From: an uncultured Roseibium sp.
GTDB lineage: Bacteria > Pseudomonadota > Alphaproteobacteria > Rhizobiales > Stappiaceae
Length of the DNA: 64,000 nucleotides
Reading direction: 5' to 3'
NCBI RefSeq assembly: GCF_947494555.1
Contig: NZ_CANLVF010000001.1
Coordinates: 1,736,001 to 1,800,000 of the forward strand
Shown: positions 55,022 to 64,000 of the stretch, piece by piece
How positions within the stretch are numbered: position 1 is the stretch's first letter
Layout of the letters: every line of letters starts with the position of its first letter
Notes under the pieces: generated by a model
Databases searched by the model: none
Told to the model about the DNA's origin: nothing
What the model saw: only the letters and a program-made list of their open reading frames with translations
Position numbers and translations under genes: made by a program

Positions 55022-56347
55022 GTGCACAACATGGCCGGAGAAATTGTGAACAAAATCGGGACAAAACCTCAGGTGGCGGGTGATGAAACGTTGCTTAGGC
55101 CGGCATTCGGCTGGGCATTCCTTCCGATTGCATTGTTATTTTTCACTTTTTTTGCCTTGGCCGTGTCGAGCCCGGTGTTTGGAGCCGGCAAACCCGACCC
55201 GAAGGTCATTGGCGCGCGTGTGGCCGGCGATGAGACCCGGACTCGATTCGTTCTGGACATGAACACGCAGGTGACGCCGGCCATTTCCGGCCTTGCAAAG
55301 CCTTATCGGTTGATCATCGATCTGCCGGAAGTCGAATTTTCGTTGCCTGAGGATGCGGGTTCGTCAGGACGAGGAATGGTCACGAACTGGCGGTTCGGCC
55401 TGTTCGCAAAGGGCAAATCGAGAATCGTTCTGGATTTGAGTGGTCCCGTTCGTGTCGACAAAACGTTCTTTCTGCCGGCAGTGGATGACCAACCAGCACG
55501 TCTGGTGCTGGACCTTGTGCGTTCCGCCCCGGAGGAATTCGCTTCATTCGTTGAAGAATCGAGAGGCATCGCAAAGAGAGAAGCCCAGAAGACAAAGACG
55601 AAAACCGACAAGCTACCTCCGTCGGGAAGTGGCGACAAACCTCTGATTGTCCTGGATCCGGGGCACGGCGGAATTGACAATGGTGCGACGGGCGTCGGCG
55701 GAACGCTTGAAAAGGCAATCGTTCTGGACTTCGCCAATCTGCTGCGGGAAAAGCTCGAAGAAGCCGGTCATTATGATGTTCGCCTGACGCGTGAAGACGA
55801 TACATTTGTCTCGTTGTCCCGGCGTGTTGAGATAGGGCACGAACTGGAAGCAGACCTTTTCATTTCGATCCACGCGGATTCGGTTCGACGCGGCCGCAAA
55901 CTTGCTAGAGGCGCGACAGTCTACACTTTGTCGGACAAAGCGTCTGACCAGCTTTCGGAAGAACTTGCCGAAGTGGAAAACATGTCAGACGTCATCGCCG
56001 GTGTCGAACTGGACGAAGAGCCGACGGAAGTGACTGATATCCTGCTCGATCTGGCCAAACGCGAGACACGTTCGTTTTCGAGCTATTTCGCCAAGACCCT
56101 CGTTACCGAGCTCAAAAGCGCTGTCCGTTTGATAAAAAATCCGCACCGTTCCGCGGGATTTCGCGTTTTGAAGGCCCACGACGTGCCGTCGGTCCTCGTC
56201 GAGCTCGGTTATTTGTCCAACGAACACGATGAAAAGCTGCTGATCACCGAAGAATGGCGTGAGCGCATGGCCAGCGCGATGAGCGAAGCGATTCACGGGT
56301 TTTTCAGACCGAGACTTGCACGTCAGCAGACGACGCCTTCACAATGA
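55022..56347 (+). CDS. amiC: N-acetylmuramoyl-L-alanine amidase with AMIN domain
   Basis: A 441-residue periplasmic amidase that cuts peptide stems from glycan and helps daughter cells separate. It has an N-terminal signal/anchor (FGWAFLPIALLFFTFFALAVSSPVFG), an AMIN domain (about residues 55-155) that binds peptidoglycan and septa, and an Amidase_3 domain (about 205-430) with VLDPGHGGIDNGATG, the Glu in GGTLEKAIVLDF, DLFISIHADS and VLVELGYLSNEHD. It has a GTG start at 55022, with an ATG at 55031 as an alternative. It is followed by PBP1A in the usual alphaproteobacterial order. Confidence 0.93.
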   Translation: MHNMAGEIVNKIGTKPQVAGDETLLRPAFGWAFLPIALLFFTFFALAVSSPVFGAGKPDPKVIGARVAGDETRTRFVLDMNTQVTPAISGLAKPYRLIIDLPEVEFSLPEDAGSSGRGMVTNWRFGLFAKGKSRIVLDLSGPVRVDKTFFLPAVDDQPARLVLDLVRSAPEEFASFVEESRGIAKREAQKTKTKTDKLPPSGSGDKPLIVLDPGHGGIDNGATGVGGTLEKAIVLDFANLLREKLEEAGHYDVRLTREDDTFVSLSRRVEIGHELEADLFISIHADSVRRGRKLARGATVYTLSDKASDQLSEELAEVENMSDVIAGVELDEEPTEVTDILLDLAKRETRSFSSYFAKTLVTELKSAVRLIKNPHRSAGFRVLKAHDVPSVLVELGYLSNEHDEKLLITEEWRERMASAMSEAIHGFFRPRLARQQTTPSQ

Positions 56348-56525
56348 ATGCTTGGATTTGTCACGCAAATTGAGCGCCTTGTGTGGTAATTGCCTCAGCA
56401 TCGCCATATTGGTGCACGAGGAAACAGTCATGTATTTGTGATAACCGGCGCACCAGCGTGTCGAGTTAAAGTTTACGTGCTAAAACGTGGCTTAGAGCAA
56501 TGACGGGGAAAGACGAGCCCGCAAT

Positions 56526-58979
56526 ATGAAATTCTTGGTAAAATTTTTCGGCTACCTGTTCGGCATCGGAGCAGCTCTTGCCCTGCTGGTTGCTGCAGGG
56601 GTTTGGATGTATCTGCAGCACCTTGATGAGGACCTGCCTGATTATACGGCGCTCAAGAATTACGAGCCGCCGGTTATGACGCGTGTCCACGCCGCCGATG
56701 GTGCCCTGATGGCTGAATACGCGACCGAGAGACGTATGTTCCTTCCCATTCAGGCTATTCCTGACAAAGTGAAGCAGGCGTTCATTTCCGCCGAGGACAA
56801 GAATTTTTATTCGCACATTGGAGTTGATCCTGAAGGGATCGCCCGTGCAGCTGTCCGTTTCGTTCAAAACTATGGATCAGGGCGGCGCCCGGAAGGCGCG
56901 TCAACGATCACGCAGCAGGTCGCAAAGAACTTCCTCCTGACAAATGATCTGTCCATCGTCCGTAAGATCAAGGAAGCCATACTTTCGCTGCGTATCGAAC
57001 AGGCCTACACGAAAGACGAGATACTCGAGCTATACGTGAACGAGATCTATTTCGGTCTGGGCGCGCATGGGATTGCCGCCGCTGCTCTGATTTATTTCGA
57101 CAAATCCGTACACGAACTCAATCTTGAGGAAGTGGCTTACATGGCCGCGCTCCCCAAGGCGCCCAACAACTACCACCCCTTCCGATATACCGACCGCGCG
57201 ATCGCCCGCCGGAACTACGTCATCGATCGCATGATTGAGGATGGCTATGTAAGCGTGGAAGAGGGCGAAGAAGCAAAAGACAAGCCGATTGTCGTTACGC
57301 CGCGGAAAAGCGGATCCCGGCTGTTTGCCGCCGAGTATTTCACCGAGGAAGTCCGGCGTGAGGTAGCGGAGATCTTCGGCGACACACGGCTTTACGAAGG
57401 CGGACTTTCGGTCAGGTCGACACTCGACCCTGACCTTCAGAAAATGGCGCGCAAGTCGCTCATGGACGGCCTGATCGATTTCGATCGGAAGCGCGGCAGC
57501 TGGAACGGTCCGATCGACCGTATCGGTCTAGGCGCTGATTGGGGCATTGATCTCTCCAAAATCGAGGCCCTGAGCGATATACCTGAATGGACGCTGGCCG
57601 TCGTGTTGGACAGCGGCAGCGATCAGGCAACGGTAGGCATCCAGCCGGATGTGCTGGTGAGCGGAAAACTCTCCGAGGAGCGCAAGACCGGACCGCTGTT
57701 CATCGACACCATGAAATGGGCGCGTGTTAGCGGTCGTGCTCCCGGTTCCGTGTCGGATGTGCTGGCACCCGGAGATGTTGTTTATGTCCAGGAAAGCCAG
57801 GTTGCTCCCGGTACCTTTGAACTTCGTCAGATCCCGAAGGTGTCTGGCGCGCTCGTAGCGATGGATCCCTATACCGGGCGCGTTCTTGCGCTGGTTGGAG
57901 GTTTCAGCTTCGCGCAGAGCGAATTCAATCGCGCCACACAGGCGTATCGCCAACCAGGCTCCTCATTCAAGCCGTTCCTATATGCCGCGGCACTGGACAA
58001 CGGTTACACGCCCTCGTCAGTGATCATGGATGCTCCGCTGGAGATCAGTCAGGGTCCCGGCCTTGGCACGTGGCGGCCGCAAAACTACGGCGGCAAGTTC
58101 TATGGTCCCTCGACCCTGCGCACTGGAATCGAACGCTCCAGAAACGTGATGACGGTTCGCCTGGCGCAGGACATGGGCATGCCGCTCGTTGCCGAGTATT
58201 CCAAGCGGTTCGGCATTTACGACAACATGTTGCCGGTTCTTTCAATGTCGCTCGGCGCTGGTGAAACCACTGTTCTGAGAATGACAACGGCTTATGCGAC
58301 GATCGCCAATGGCGGGCGCAAAGTGCGCCCAACGCTGATTGACCGTATCCAGGACCGATACGGGCGCACGATCTACAAGCACGATAGCCGTATATGCGAC
58401 GGGTGTACCCAGAACGTTTGGGAAGGTCAGCAGGAACCGTCGCTGATCGACGATCGCGAACAGGTGCTCGATCCGATGACCGCCTACCAGATCACATCGA
58501 TGATGGAAGGCGTGGTCCAGCGCGGTACGGCAACATCGGTGCGTGCCGTGGAGCGGCCGGTGGCGGGCAAGACCGGGACGACCAACGATGAAAAAGACGC
58601 CTGGTTCATGGGCTTCACGCCAGACCTCGCAGTCGGTGTCTTCGTCGGCTACGACAATCCGAAGCCGATGGGCCGCGGTGCAACAGGTGGGCAGGTTGCT
58701 GCTCCTATTTTCACCGATTTCGTCAAGAAAGCGCTCTCGGACAAGCCTCCTGTAGAATTCCGCGTCCCGCGCGGTCTGCAGCTTATCGCGATCAACCGCA
58801 GCACCGGTGGCCGGGCGTCCCCAGGTGCTCCGGGGGCGATTCTCGAAGCGTTTAAGCCCGGAATGGCACCGAATGACAGTTATGCGGTGATTGATTTCCA
58901 GAGTACGATGGGCGTTCCGACAGCGGTCTCGACGGAGGCACAGCGAGCGGTAACCGAGGGCACCGGGGGGCTCTACTGA
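56526..58979 (+). CDS. mrcA: class A penicillin-binding protein 1A
   Basis: An 817-residue bifunctional cell-wall synthase in the inner membrane. One transmembrane helix lies near residues 5-30. The glycosyltransferase domain (GT51) has the catalytic Glu in ISAEDKNFYSHIGVD near residue 90 and GASTITQQVAKN. The transpeptidase has SSFK near 479 and KTG in AGKTGTTND near 681. An OB-like insert separates the two. It polymerises and crosslinks glycan strands. The gene follows amiC by about 180 bp. Confidence 0.95.
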   Translation: MKFLVKFFGYLFGIGAALALLVAAGVWMYLQHLDEDLPDYTALKNYEPPVMTRVHAADGALMAEYATERRMFLPIQAIPDKVKQAFISAEDKNFYSHIGVDPEGIARAAVRFVQNYGSGRRPEGASTITQQVAKNFLLTNDLSIVRKIKEAILSLRIEQAYTKDEILELYVNEIYFGLGAHGIAAAALIYFDKSVHELNLEEVAYMAALPKAPNNYHPFRYTDRAIARRNYVIDRMIEDGYVSVEEGEEAKDKPIVVTPRKSGSRLFAAEYFTEEVRREVAEIFGDTRLYEGGLSVRSTLDPDLQKMARKSLMDGLIDFDRKRGSWNGPIDRIGLGADWGIDLSKIEALSDIPEWTLAVVLDSGSDQATVGIQPDVLVSGKLSEERKTGPLFIDTMKWARVSGRAPGSVSDVLAPGDVVYVQESQVAPGTFELRQIPKVSGALVAMDPYTGRVLALVGGFSFAQSEFNRATQAYRQPGSSFKPFLYAAALDNGYTPSSVIMDAPLEISQGPGLGTWRPQNYGGKFYGPSTLRTGIERSRNVMTVRLAQDMGMPLVAEYSKRFGIYDNMLPVLSMSLGAGETTVLRMTTAYATIANGGRKVRPTLIDRIQDRYGRTIYKHDSRICDGCTQNVWEGQQEPSLIDDREQVLDPMTAYQITSMMEGVVQRGTATSVRAVERPVAGKTGTTNDEKDAWFMGFTPDLAVGVFVGYDNPKPMGRGATGGQVAAPIFTDFVKKALSDKPPVEFRVPRGLQLIAINRSTGGRASPGAPGAILEAFKPGMAPNDSYAVIDFQSTMGVPTAVSTEAQRAVTEGTGGLY

Positions 58980-59133
58980 AAGCGTGGGCGAGCTACTGGT
59001 TTCCGGAACAGGCGCTCTTCGTCCAATGACGGTTTACACTGCCAGTATGCGCGGCTAATGTCCCGCTCCAAGTTACGGCCCGGCGTCTTCGACAGAAGCC
59101 CGGGCCGCTTCACATAAAATAGCGAGGTATCCG

Positions 59134-60265
59134 ATGCGCGCCGAAATGGAAGCCATCGTCGATGAAATCAAGCAGGCCATAAGCCTGCTGAGGAGGCATC
59201 TTTGACTGGGACCAGGCACTGGTCAGGTTAGAGGAACTTAACGCCCTGTCGGAAGATCCGAACCTCTGGAATGATCCCGGCAAGGCGCAGAAGCTGATGC
59301 GCGAGCGCCAGCAGCTCGACGACGGTATTACAGGCGTCAAAGGCCTTGAGCAGGATCTGGCGGACAATATCGAGCTGATTGAACTCGGCGAGATGGAAGA
59401 CGACAAGGACGTCATCAACGACGCGGAAGACGCCTTGCGCGGGTTGAAGGACAAGGTAAACCAGCTGCAACTCAACTCGCTCTTGTCTGGTGAAGCGGAC
59501 GGAAACGATGCCTATCTGGAGATCAACTCCGGTGCCGGTGGCACGGAAAGCCAAGACTGGGCGTCTATGCTGCTCCGGATGTACCGGAGATGGGCGGAAA
59601 AGCATGGTTTCAAGGTGGAAGTTCCGGCCTACAGCGACGGGGAAGAAGCCGGTATCAAGTCTGCAACCCTGTTGATCAAGGGTGAGAACGCCTATGGCTG
59701 GCTTAAAACGGAGTCCGGCGTTCACCGGCTGGTGCGTATATCGCCATACGACAGTAACGCACGCCGTCACACGAGCTTCTCCAGTGCCTGGGTTTACCCG
59801 GTTATCGATGATTCCATAGACATTGACGTCAATGAGAGCGATTGCCGCATTGATACCTACCGCGCCTCTGGAGCCGGTGGGCAGCACGTCAACACGACCG
59901 ATTCAGCGGTTCGCATCACGCACCAACCGACCGGAATTGTTGTCCAGTGCCAGTCGGAAAGGTCGCAGCACAAGAACCGCGCAACAGCATGGGGCATGCT
60001 GAAGGCACGTCTCTATGAAGCGGAGCTGAAAAAGCGCGAAGAAGCGGCGAATGCGGAAGCAGCCTCCAAAACCGATATTGGATGGGGTCATCAGATCCGC
60101 TCATATGTGTTGCAGCCATATCAGCTTGTCAAAGACCTGCGGACCGGCGTAGAGAGCACTTCGCCGGGAGATGTTCTGGATGGTGACCTGAACAAGTTCA
60201 TGGAAGCTGCCCTTGCACAAAGGGTCTTTGGAGGAGATCCGGTTGAAGTCGATGATATCGAATAA
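59134..60265 (+). CDS. prfB: peptide chain release factor 2, programmed +1 frameshift
   Basis: RF2 recognises UGA and UAA stop codons. The gene starts with an ATG at 59134 and reads [23 protein letters not shown] for 23 codons to an in-frame TGA at 59203-59205. The slippery CTTTGAC (59200-59206) is preceded by AGGAGG at 59191-59196, the classic recoding signal. After the +1 shift the frame continues from GAC at 59204, reading [19 protein letters not shown], to 60265. The full product is 376 residues. The GGQ motif is in [14 protein letters not shown]. The stop-recognition tripeptide is SPY instead of SPF, as is common in this class. UGA-level autoregulation is built in. Confidence 0.95.
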
Positions 60266-60292
60266 TCATCGCATTCAGACTTAGCAACGTTT

Positions 60293-60317
60293 AACGGGGC
60301 CAGATGGCCCCGTTTTC
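60293..60317. terminator. terminator shared by prfB and the M23 peptidase gene
   Basis: Stem AACGGGGCCA/ TGGCCCCGTT (60293-60302 with 60305-60314) plus a T run. It reaches into the stop codon of the convergent M23 gene. Confidence 0.85.
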
Positions 60318-61674
60318 ATAGGGACAGCGCCGAAAGTTTTTCGCCTGCCGTCAGAAAGGTCCCGGGGTCATGCGGTTTGTCGTTCCGGCGGATCTCGTAA
60401 TGCAGATGGGCACCGGTTGAACGACCTGTCGAGCCGACATTGCCGATCAAGTCTCCCGCAAGCACGTGATCTCCTTCAGCTACGTGCATGCGGCTCAGAT
60501 GGGCGTAGCGCGTGACAAAGCCATTGGCGTGCTTGATCTCAACCATCTTGCCGTATCCGCCGGCCCACTTGGCGTTCAAAACGGTGCCAGGGGCTGTCGA
60601 ATAGACGCGCGCGCCATACGGAGCCTTGAAATCGATGCCGGTATGCATCGCCAAGCGCCTGAGGAAAGGATCGACCCTCGGGCCATATCGGCTCGACACA
60701 GTCCCATTGCGCAGCGGGCGTTTGACGGGAAGGCGCAGTGCCGTGAACTTGACGCGCCGAAAGGTCTTAAGTGCGCTGTCGGCGCGTTTCAGGCGCCCGG
60801 GAAATGTTTTTCCGGATACAGGCGTGAACGGACCACCAATTGAGCTGTCCTTCATGAGCGCCGCGTTCACAGCAGGGGCAATCTTGTGAGTGATACCGAG
60901 TATGTCTTCGATCCGGCTTTCGGTCGCAACAGTGATAGCATCCACAGCGGCGGTGCTTTCAACGTCCATCTCTGAAATGTCTGCTTTTACCGCGTCCAGT
61001 GCGAACTGCTTTTCAGAGTTTTTTTTTAAGTCGCCGCGAGGTGCCGCAGGAGCCGGCGTGGTTTTCTGCAAAATGGTGAGCGGATCAACGCTTCTTGTTG
61101 CGCTTTCCCGTAAACCCAAGGCCTTCACAGGCTCCTCAATCAGCTCGCTCTGTCCGCCGATAGCCGATTTGTCATCGCTTTTGATGGATGCCAGGCCAAG
61201 TGAGTCGAGTGACGGTTTTTGCTGAGGAAGCGGTTTGTCGTTGCTGAGATAGATGCCAACGCTTTCGGCGCGTGCCACCAGGTCGGCGACAATCGCATGG
61301 CGCTGGTTCAGATCCTGCTGACGCCGAAGCACGTCCATGACCTGTATCTCGACCGTTTCCCGGTCGACCATCTGCCGGCTCGTAAGCTTTTCGATTTCCG
61401 TCCGCAGCCGGTCGATATGATCCTGGTATTCGAGAACGAGTTCCGTTCGCTCGGCAGTTGCTTCAGCCATCATGTCGCTTCGCATGAGATAGTAGCCTGC
61501 TGTGCCACTTAAGCCGAGCGTCGTCGCAACGCAGGCGAGGGCGCCACATATCAAGTGTATGGGCCGTACACTGTAGGTGGTGGATTTGGCGCTCCTGTCC
61601 AACGAAGAATGGTGTGTCGCCATTCTTGGCGTTTTGTGAGTCCGCATCTGTTTTCGGCGTTGTTGCATGATCAC
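60316..61674 (-). CDS. M23 family metallopeptidase (LytM/DipM-like)
   Basis: A 452-residue protein anchored by one transmembrane segment near residues 38-66 (HLICGALACVATTLGLSGTAGYYL). A coiled coil (about 70-125) is followed by a linker and a LytM domain with the zinc ligands HTGIDFKAPYG and the H-x-H of HLHYEI. It probably cuts peptidoglycan cross-bridges or activates amidases, fitting the nearby amiC and mrcA. A shorter start (an ATG at codon 10) also exists. Convergent with prfB. Confidence 0.88.
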   Translation of the reverse strand: MIMQQRRKQMRTHKTPRMATHHSSLDRSAKSTTYSVRPIHLICGALACVATTLGLSGTAGYYLMRSDMMAEATAERTELVLEYQDHIDRLRTEIEKLTSRQMVDRETVEIQVMDVLRRQQDLNQRHAIVADLVARAESVGIYLSNDKPLPQQKPSLDSLGLASIKSDDKSAIGGQSELIEEPVKALGLRESATRSVDPLTILQKTTPAPAAPRGDLKKNSEKQFALDAVKADISEMDVESTAAVDAITVATESRIEDILGITHKIAPAVNAALMKDSSIGGPFTPVSGKTFPGRLKRADSALKTFRRVKFTALRLPVKRPLRNGTVSSRYGPRVDPFLRRLAMHTGIDFKAPYGARVYSTAPGTVLNAKWAGGYGKMVEIKHANGFVTRYAHLSRMHVAEGDHVLAGDLIGNVGSTGRSTGAHLHYEIRRNDKPHDPGTFLTAGEKLSALSL

Positions 61675-61758
61675 TCAGTCACTGTCTGCATTCTGCAAAA
61701 GAACTGAGGCTGATTAGAATTTGGTAAGGTTAATAAATCGTCTGCAACCGTGTCGAAA

Positions 61759-62595
61759 TTAACCCGTCAGAGGGGCGAGGGGCTTGTAAAATCCAGGGGT
61801 TAGGCCCGCTTCCGATCTTGCGCGATCATTAAATGGCGGTTTCAAAGTGCCACGAAAATGCTTCCGCACGAAGAAATGAAAGGCCGACTCAGGTCTGATT
61901 CTCTGCCGGTCGCACAGGAATCGGAACCATTTTGCACCGAACGCCACGTGATTTTTTTCGTCGCGGTAGATGATCTCAAGGCACTTCGCAGTCTCCACGT
62001 CGCCAATCGCGCGCGCCTTTTCGATCATGGGCGGTGTAATGTCGAGGCCGCGCGCTTCAAGCACCAGCGGAATGATGGCAAGGCGTGCCGCCAGGTCGTG
62101 CCCGGTGTCCTGAGCGGCCTCCCAGAGGCCATCATGCGCCGGAAAATCGCCATAAGCGGCTCCCAGTTTTGCCAGACGGTCCTGCAGCATCGAGAAATGT
62201 TTCGCTTCTTCAAGACCGACACGCACCCAGTCGTCATAATAAGAGCGTGGCAGCCGTACGTCTGCGAAACGACCGATCAGGTCCCAGGTAAGATCGACGG
62301 CATTCAATTCTATATGTGCAAGAGAGTGGATAAGAGCCAGGCGCCCCGATTTTCCCGAAAGGCTGCGCTTCGGCATATCGCGTGGCGCTCTCAGTTCAGG
62401 TTTTTGAGGGCGTCCCGGTCGGTCCGGCATGCGCCCGTCCCTTGACGGTGTACCAAGAGATATTTCACGTCGGAACCAGGCTTTAGAGACGGCATACGCC
62501 AACTCGACCTTTTCTGATGTGTTTGCCGCGCGCACAATGGCCCTCGCCCCTGCCACCAGTGTTGAGGCAGAAGCATTGGCGACTTCGTCTGTCAT
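61759..62595 (-). CDS. DUF455 family ferritin-like protein
   Basis: A 278-residue soluble protein. The middle and end show a ferritin-like four-helix pattern: IHSLAHIELNAVDLTWDL, VGLEEAKHFSMLQDRLAKLG and IYRDEKNHVAFGAKWF. The E-x-x-H and D-E-x-x-H motifs probably bind a di-iron centre. Family DUF455 is related to MiaE-like or other diiron oxidases, but no function is established. It is co-oriented with the bcp gene 35 bp upstream. Confidence 0.87.
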   Translation of the reverse strand: MTDEVANASASTLVAGARAIVRAANTSEKVELAYAVSKAWFRREISLGTPSRDGRMPDRPGRPQKPELRAPRDMPKRSLSGKSGRLALIHSLAHIELNAVDLTWDLIGRFADVRLPRSYYDDWVRVGLEEAKHFSMLQDRLAKLGAAYGDFPAHDGLWEAAQDTGHDLAARLAIIPLVLEARGLDITPPMIEKARAIGDVETAKCLEIIYRDEKNHVAFGAKWFRFLCDRQRIRPESAFHFFVRKHFRGTLKPPFNDRARSEAGLTPGFYKPLAPLTG

Positions 62596-62630
62596 GTTTT
62601 TCCCGACCGGATCGTGTTCGTTTGCCGGTT

Positions 62631-63098
62631 CTATAATGCGGTTGCGGCCTCAAGAACAGCGTCTGCGTGTCCGGGAACTTTCACTTTTCGCCAGATCTGG
62701 GCAATCATACCGTTCTTGTCGACCAAAAAAGTCGACCGCTCCACACCCATGTACTTCTTCCCGTACATGGATTTTTCCACCCAAACGCCATAGGCCTCTG
62801 CGGTTTTTGTATCGGTGTCAGCGCCAAGGCGTACCGCGAGATTGTGTTTGGCTATGAAATTGTCGTGCTTCTTTGCCGAGTCGGGTGAAATTCCGACGAT
62901 GATAACTCCCAGCTTGCCGAATTCGTTGTTCAATTCGGTAAAGGCAATCGCCTCTTTGGTGCAGCCCGGTGTGTTGTCTTTCGGGTAGAAGTAAACAACC
63001 ACCGGTGCACCCTTAAGGTCGCTCAGAGATACGCGCCCGCCGCCGTCGCTCTCCAGATCGAAGTCCGGGGCTGCGTCTCCAACTGCCAGTTCCTGCAT
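62631..63098 (-). CDS. bcp: thioredoxin-dependent peroxiredoxin, Bcp/PrxQ type
   Basis: A 155-residue atypical two-Cys peroxiredoxin that reduces hydrogen and lipid peroxides in the cytosol. It shows GDAAPDFDLESDGGGRVSLSDLKG, VVVYFYPKDNTPGCTKEAIAF (peroxidatic Cys in T-P-G-C-T), GISPDSAKKHDNFI and the STFLVDKNG end. The resolving Cys five residues after the peroxidatic Cys, found in many Bcps (C-x4-C), is Ala/Ile here, so this is a one-Cys-like or atypical form. The DUF455 gene follows it. Confidence 0.93.
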   Translation of the reverse strand: MQELAVGDAAPDFDLESDGGGRVSLSDLKGAPVVVYFYPKDNTPGCTKEAIAFTELNNEFGKLGVIIVGISPDSAKKHDNFIAKHNLAVRLGADTDTKTAEAYGVWVEKSMYGKKYMGVERSTFLVDKNGMIAQIWRKVKVPGHADAVLEAATAL

Positions 63099-63297
63099 CG
63101 CGTCATCCTTCTGTCATATTTTGTGCGTTGTTGCGGCTACCGGGTGCTGGCGTGCACACAGCAGTCGATTTTGAGGTGGGTTTCGAATTATCATAGGTCG
63201 CGTTGCGACTCGTTCAATGCGCGCTAGAACAAGTAATTGAAACTTTGCGCTCTTCACGAGCTAAAAGGCTGGCAACAGTCAGGAGAATCGACTGAGT

Positions 63298-64000
63298 TTG
63301 TTTCGTAGATCTGGCGTCGGAAAGAGCGTGGAAAATGCTGGGATGCGGAAACGTTTTCGCAGACGGATTTGGCTTGCTTGCGCACTCGTTCTTCTGCTGG
63401 CCGCCGGTGGCACGATTGCACTCTTTGCTTCTGGCCCGGTCCCGGTTCCATTACTTGGCAGCATATTAGCGTCTCAGGGCACACGAGGTCCTGTAACGCT
63501 GTCGATAGAACGGGCAAGTCTGGACTTCACCGCGCCGGAAGGTATTGAAGTCGTGCTGGAGAACGCAGTTGTTGAGATTGCCGGACCGGCTCCGGTGACA
63601 CTCAATTTGCCCAAGCTGATGGTCCCGATGGACCGGGACGCTTTACTTTCAGGCAAATTGCGCTTTTCGGCACTCATTTTGGACAATCCCCGCATTCAGG
63701 TGAAGATGGCGGCCCGTCCAGCCAAAATTCCCGAAATCGGACCGCTCATGGAAGCGATCGACCGTACGAGCGACGTTGTTGACGATCAGTTCGCGCGGCG
63801 CGGATTGAGGCTTGTCCGCGTCAGGAATGGATCGGTAAACCTGGAAGGAAAAACTCCGCGCCGGTTTGAAGGTATCGATGCATATATAATGCGAACTGAA
63901 GATCGGATCATTAGGGCGAACGCGAAGATAACGGGAGATGTCTCTACATGGCGGCTCGAACTTGTTCGTGAAGCGGAAGAGGATGAAGCGGAAAAGACCA
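63298..64000 (+). CDS. AsmA-like (DUF3971-type) membrane protein, 3' end outside the window
   Basis: The frame is open to the last base. It begins with a basic stretch and transmembrane anchor (RKRFRRRIWLACALVLLLAAGGTIALF), then reads SQGTRGPVTLSIERASLDFTAP and LNLPKLMVPMDRDALLSGKLRFSALILDNPRIQV, typical of the N-terminal beta-rich part of AsmA-like proteins. These are large periplasmic proteins linked to lipid transport to the outer membrane. I use the TTG at 63298 because AGGAG lies 12 bases upstream; the ATG at 63343 is the other candidate. Only about 234 residues are visible, so the family call is moderate. Confidence 0.72.
   Translation, partial: MFRRSGVGKSVENAGMRKRFRRRIWLACALVLLLAAGGTIALFASGPVPVPLLGSILASQGTRGPVTLSIERASLDFTAPEGIEVVLENAVVEIAGPAPVTLNLPKLMVPMDRDALLSGKLRFSALILDNPRIQVKMAARPAKIPEIGPLMEAIDRTSDVVDDQFARRGLRLVRVRNGSVNLEGKTPRRFEGIDAYIMRTEDRIIRANAKITGDVSTWRLELVREAEEDEAEKT

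Overview
The window is a 64 kb stretch of an alphaproteobacterial chromosome, most likely from the Hyphomicrobiales and plausibly the Stappiaceae (Roseibium/Labrenzia type). This rests on high-GC coding sequence, the gene orders clpS-clpA, rne-amiC-mrcA-prfB and dsbA-accB-accC-aat, a B12-dependent ribonucleotide reductase, a CIO-type bd oxidase, a phasin and an NDUFA12 homologue. The genus is inference; the class is well supported. No rRNA, tRNA, CRISPR array, insertion sequence or integrase gene was recognised.

Layout. 1-10 kb: VWA protein (cut by the left edge), DnaJ-domain membrane protein, D-Ala-D-Ala carboxypeptidase with SPOR domain, phasin, clpS-clpA, a broken short-chain dehydrogenase gene and a secreted WG-repeat protein. 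10-18 kb: AzlC/AzlD exporter, glutathione transferase, HIT protein, a three-domain lysophospholipid acyltransferase/acyl-ACP synthetase, then a PspA-like/YiaA-like pair facing a TetR gene across two palindromic operators. 18-27 kb: SelO, fasciclin protein, quinone reductase, thiolase, two small exported proteins, an ECF sigma/anti-sigma pair and an aldo/keto reductase. 27-34 kb: ABC exporter, cydAB-type oxidase, and a short-chain dehydrogenase facing an AraC regulator.

34.4-37.4 kb is the most unusual region. It carries a SIR2-APAZ gene and a short prokaryotic Argonaute gene, the two parts of the SPARSA anti-plasmid/anti-phage system. The cassette lies between two 20-bp near-identical direct repeats, one of which is the terminator of the neighbouring nrdJ gene. 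The copy looks decayed. The Argonaute loses family resemblance in the middle of its PIWI domain. The SIR2 reading frame contains the NAD-binding GAGAS motif but has no ATG, GTG, TTG or CTG upstream of it.

37.5-64 kb returns to core genes: nrdJ with candidate NrdR boxes, a response regulator, an orphan AT-richer LysM/HExxH protein, NDUFA12 homologue, aat, accC, accB, a DsbA-like protein, an M48 protease, an aminotransferase, RNase E, then the cell-wall and translation run amiC, mrcA, prfB (with its programmed frameshift), an M23 peptidase, a DUF455 protein, a Bcp peroxiredoxin and the start of an AsmA-like protein cut by the right edge.
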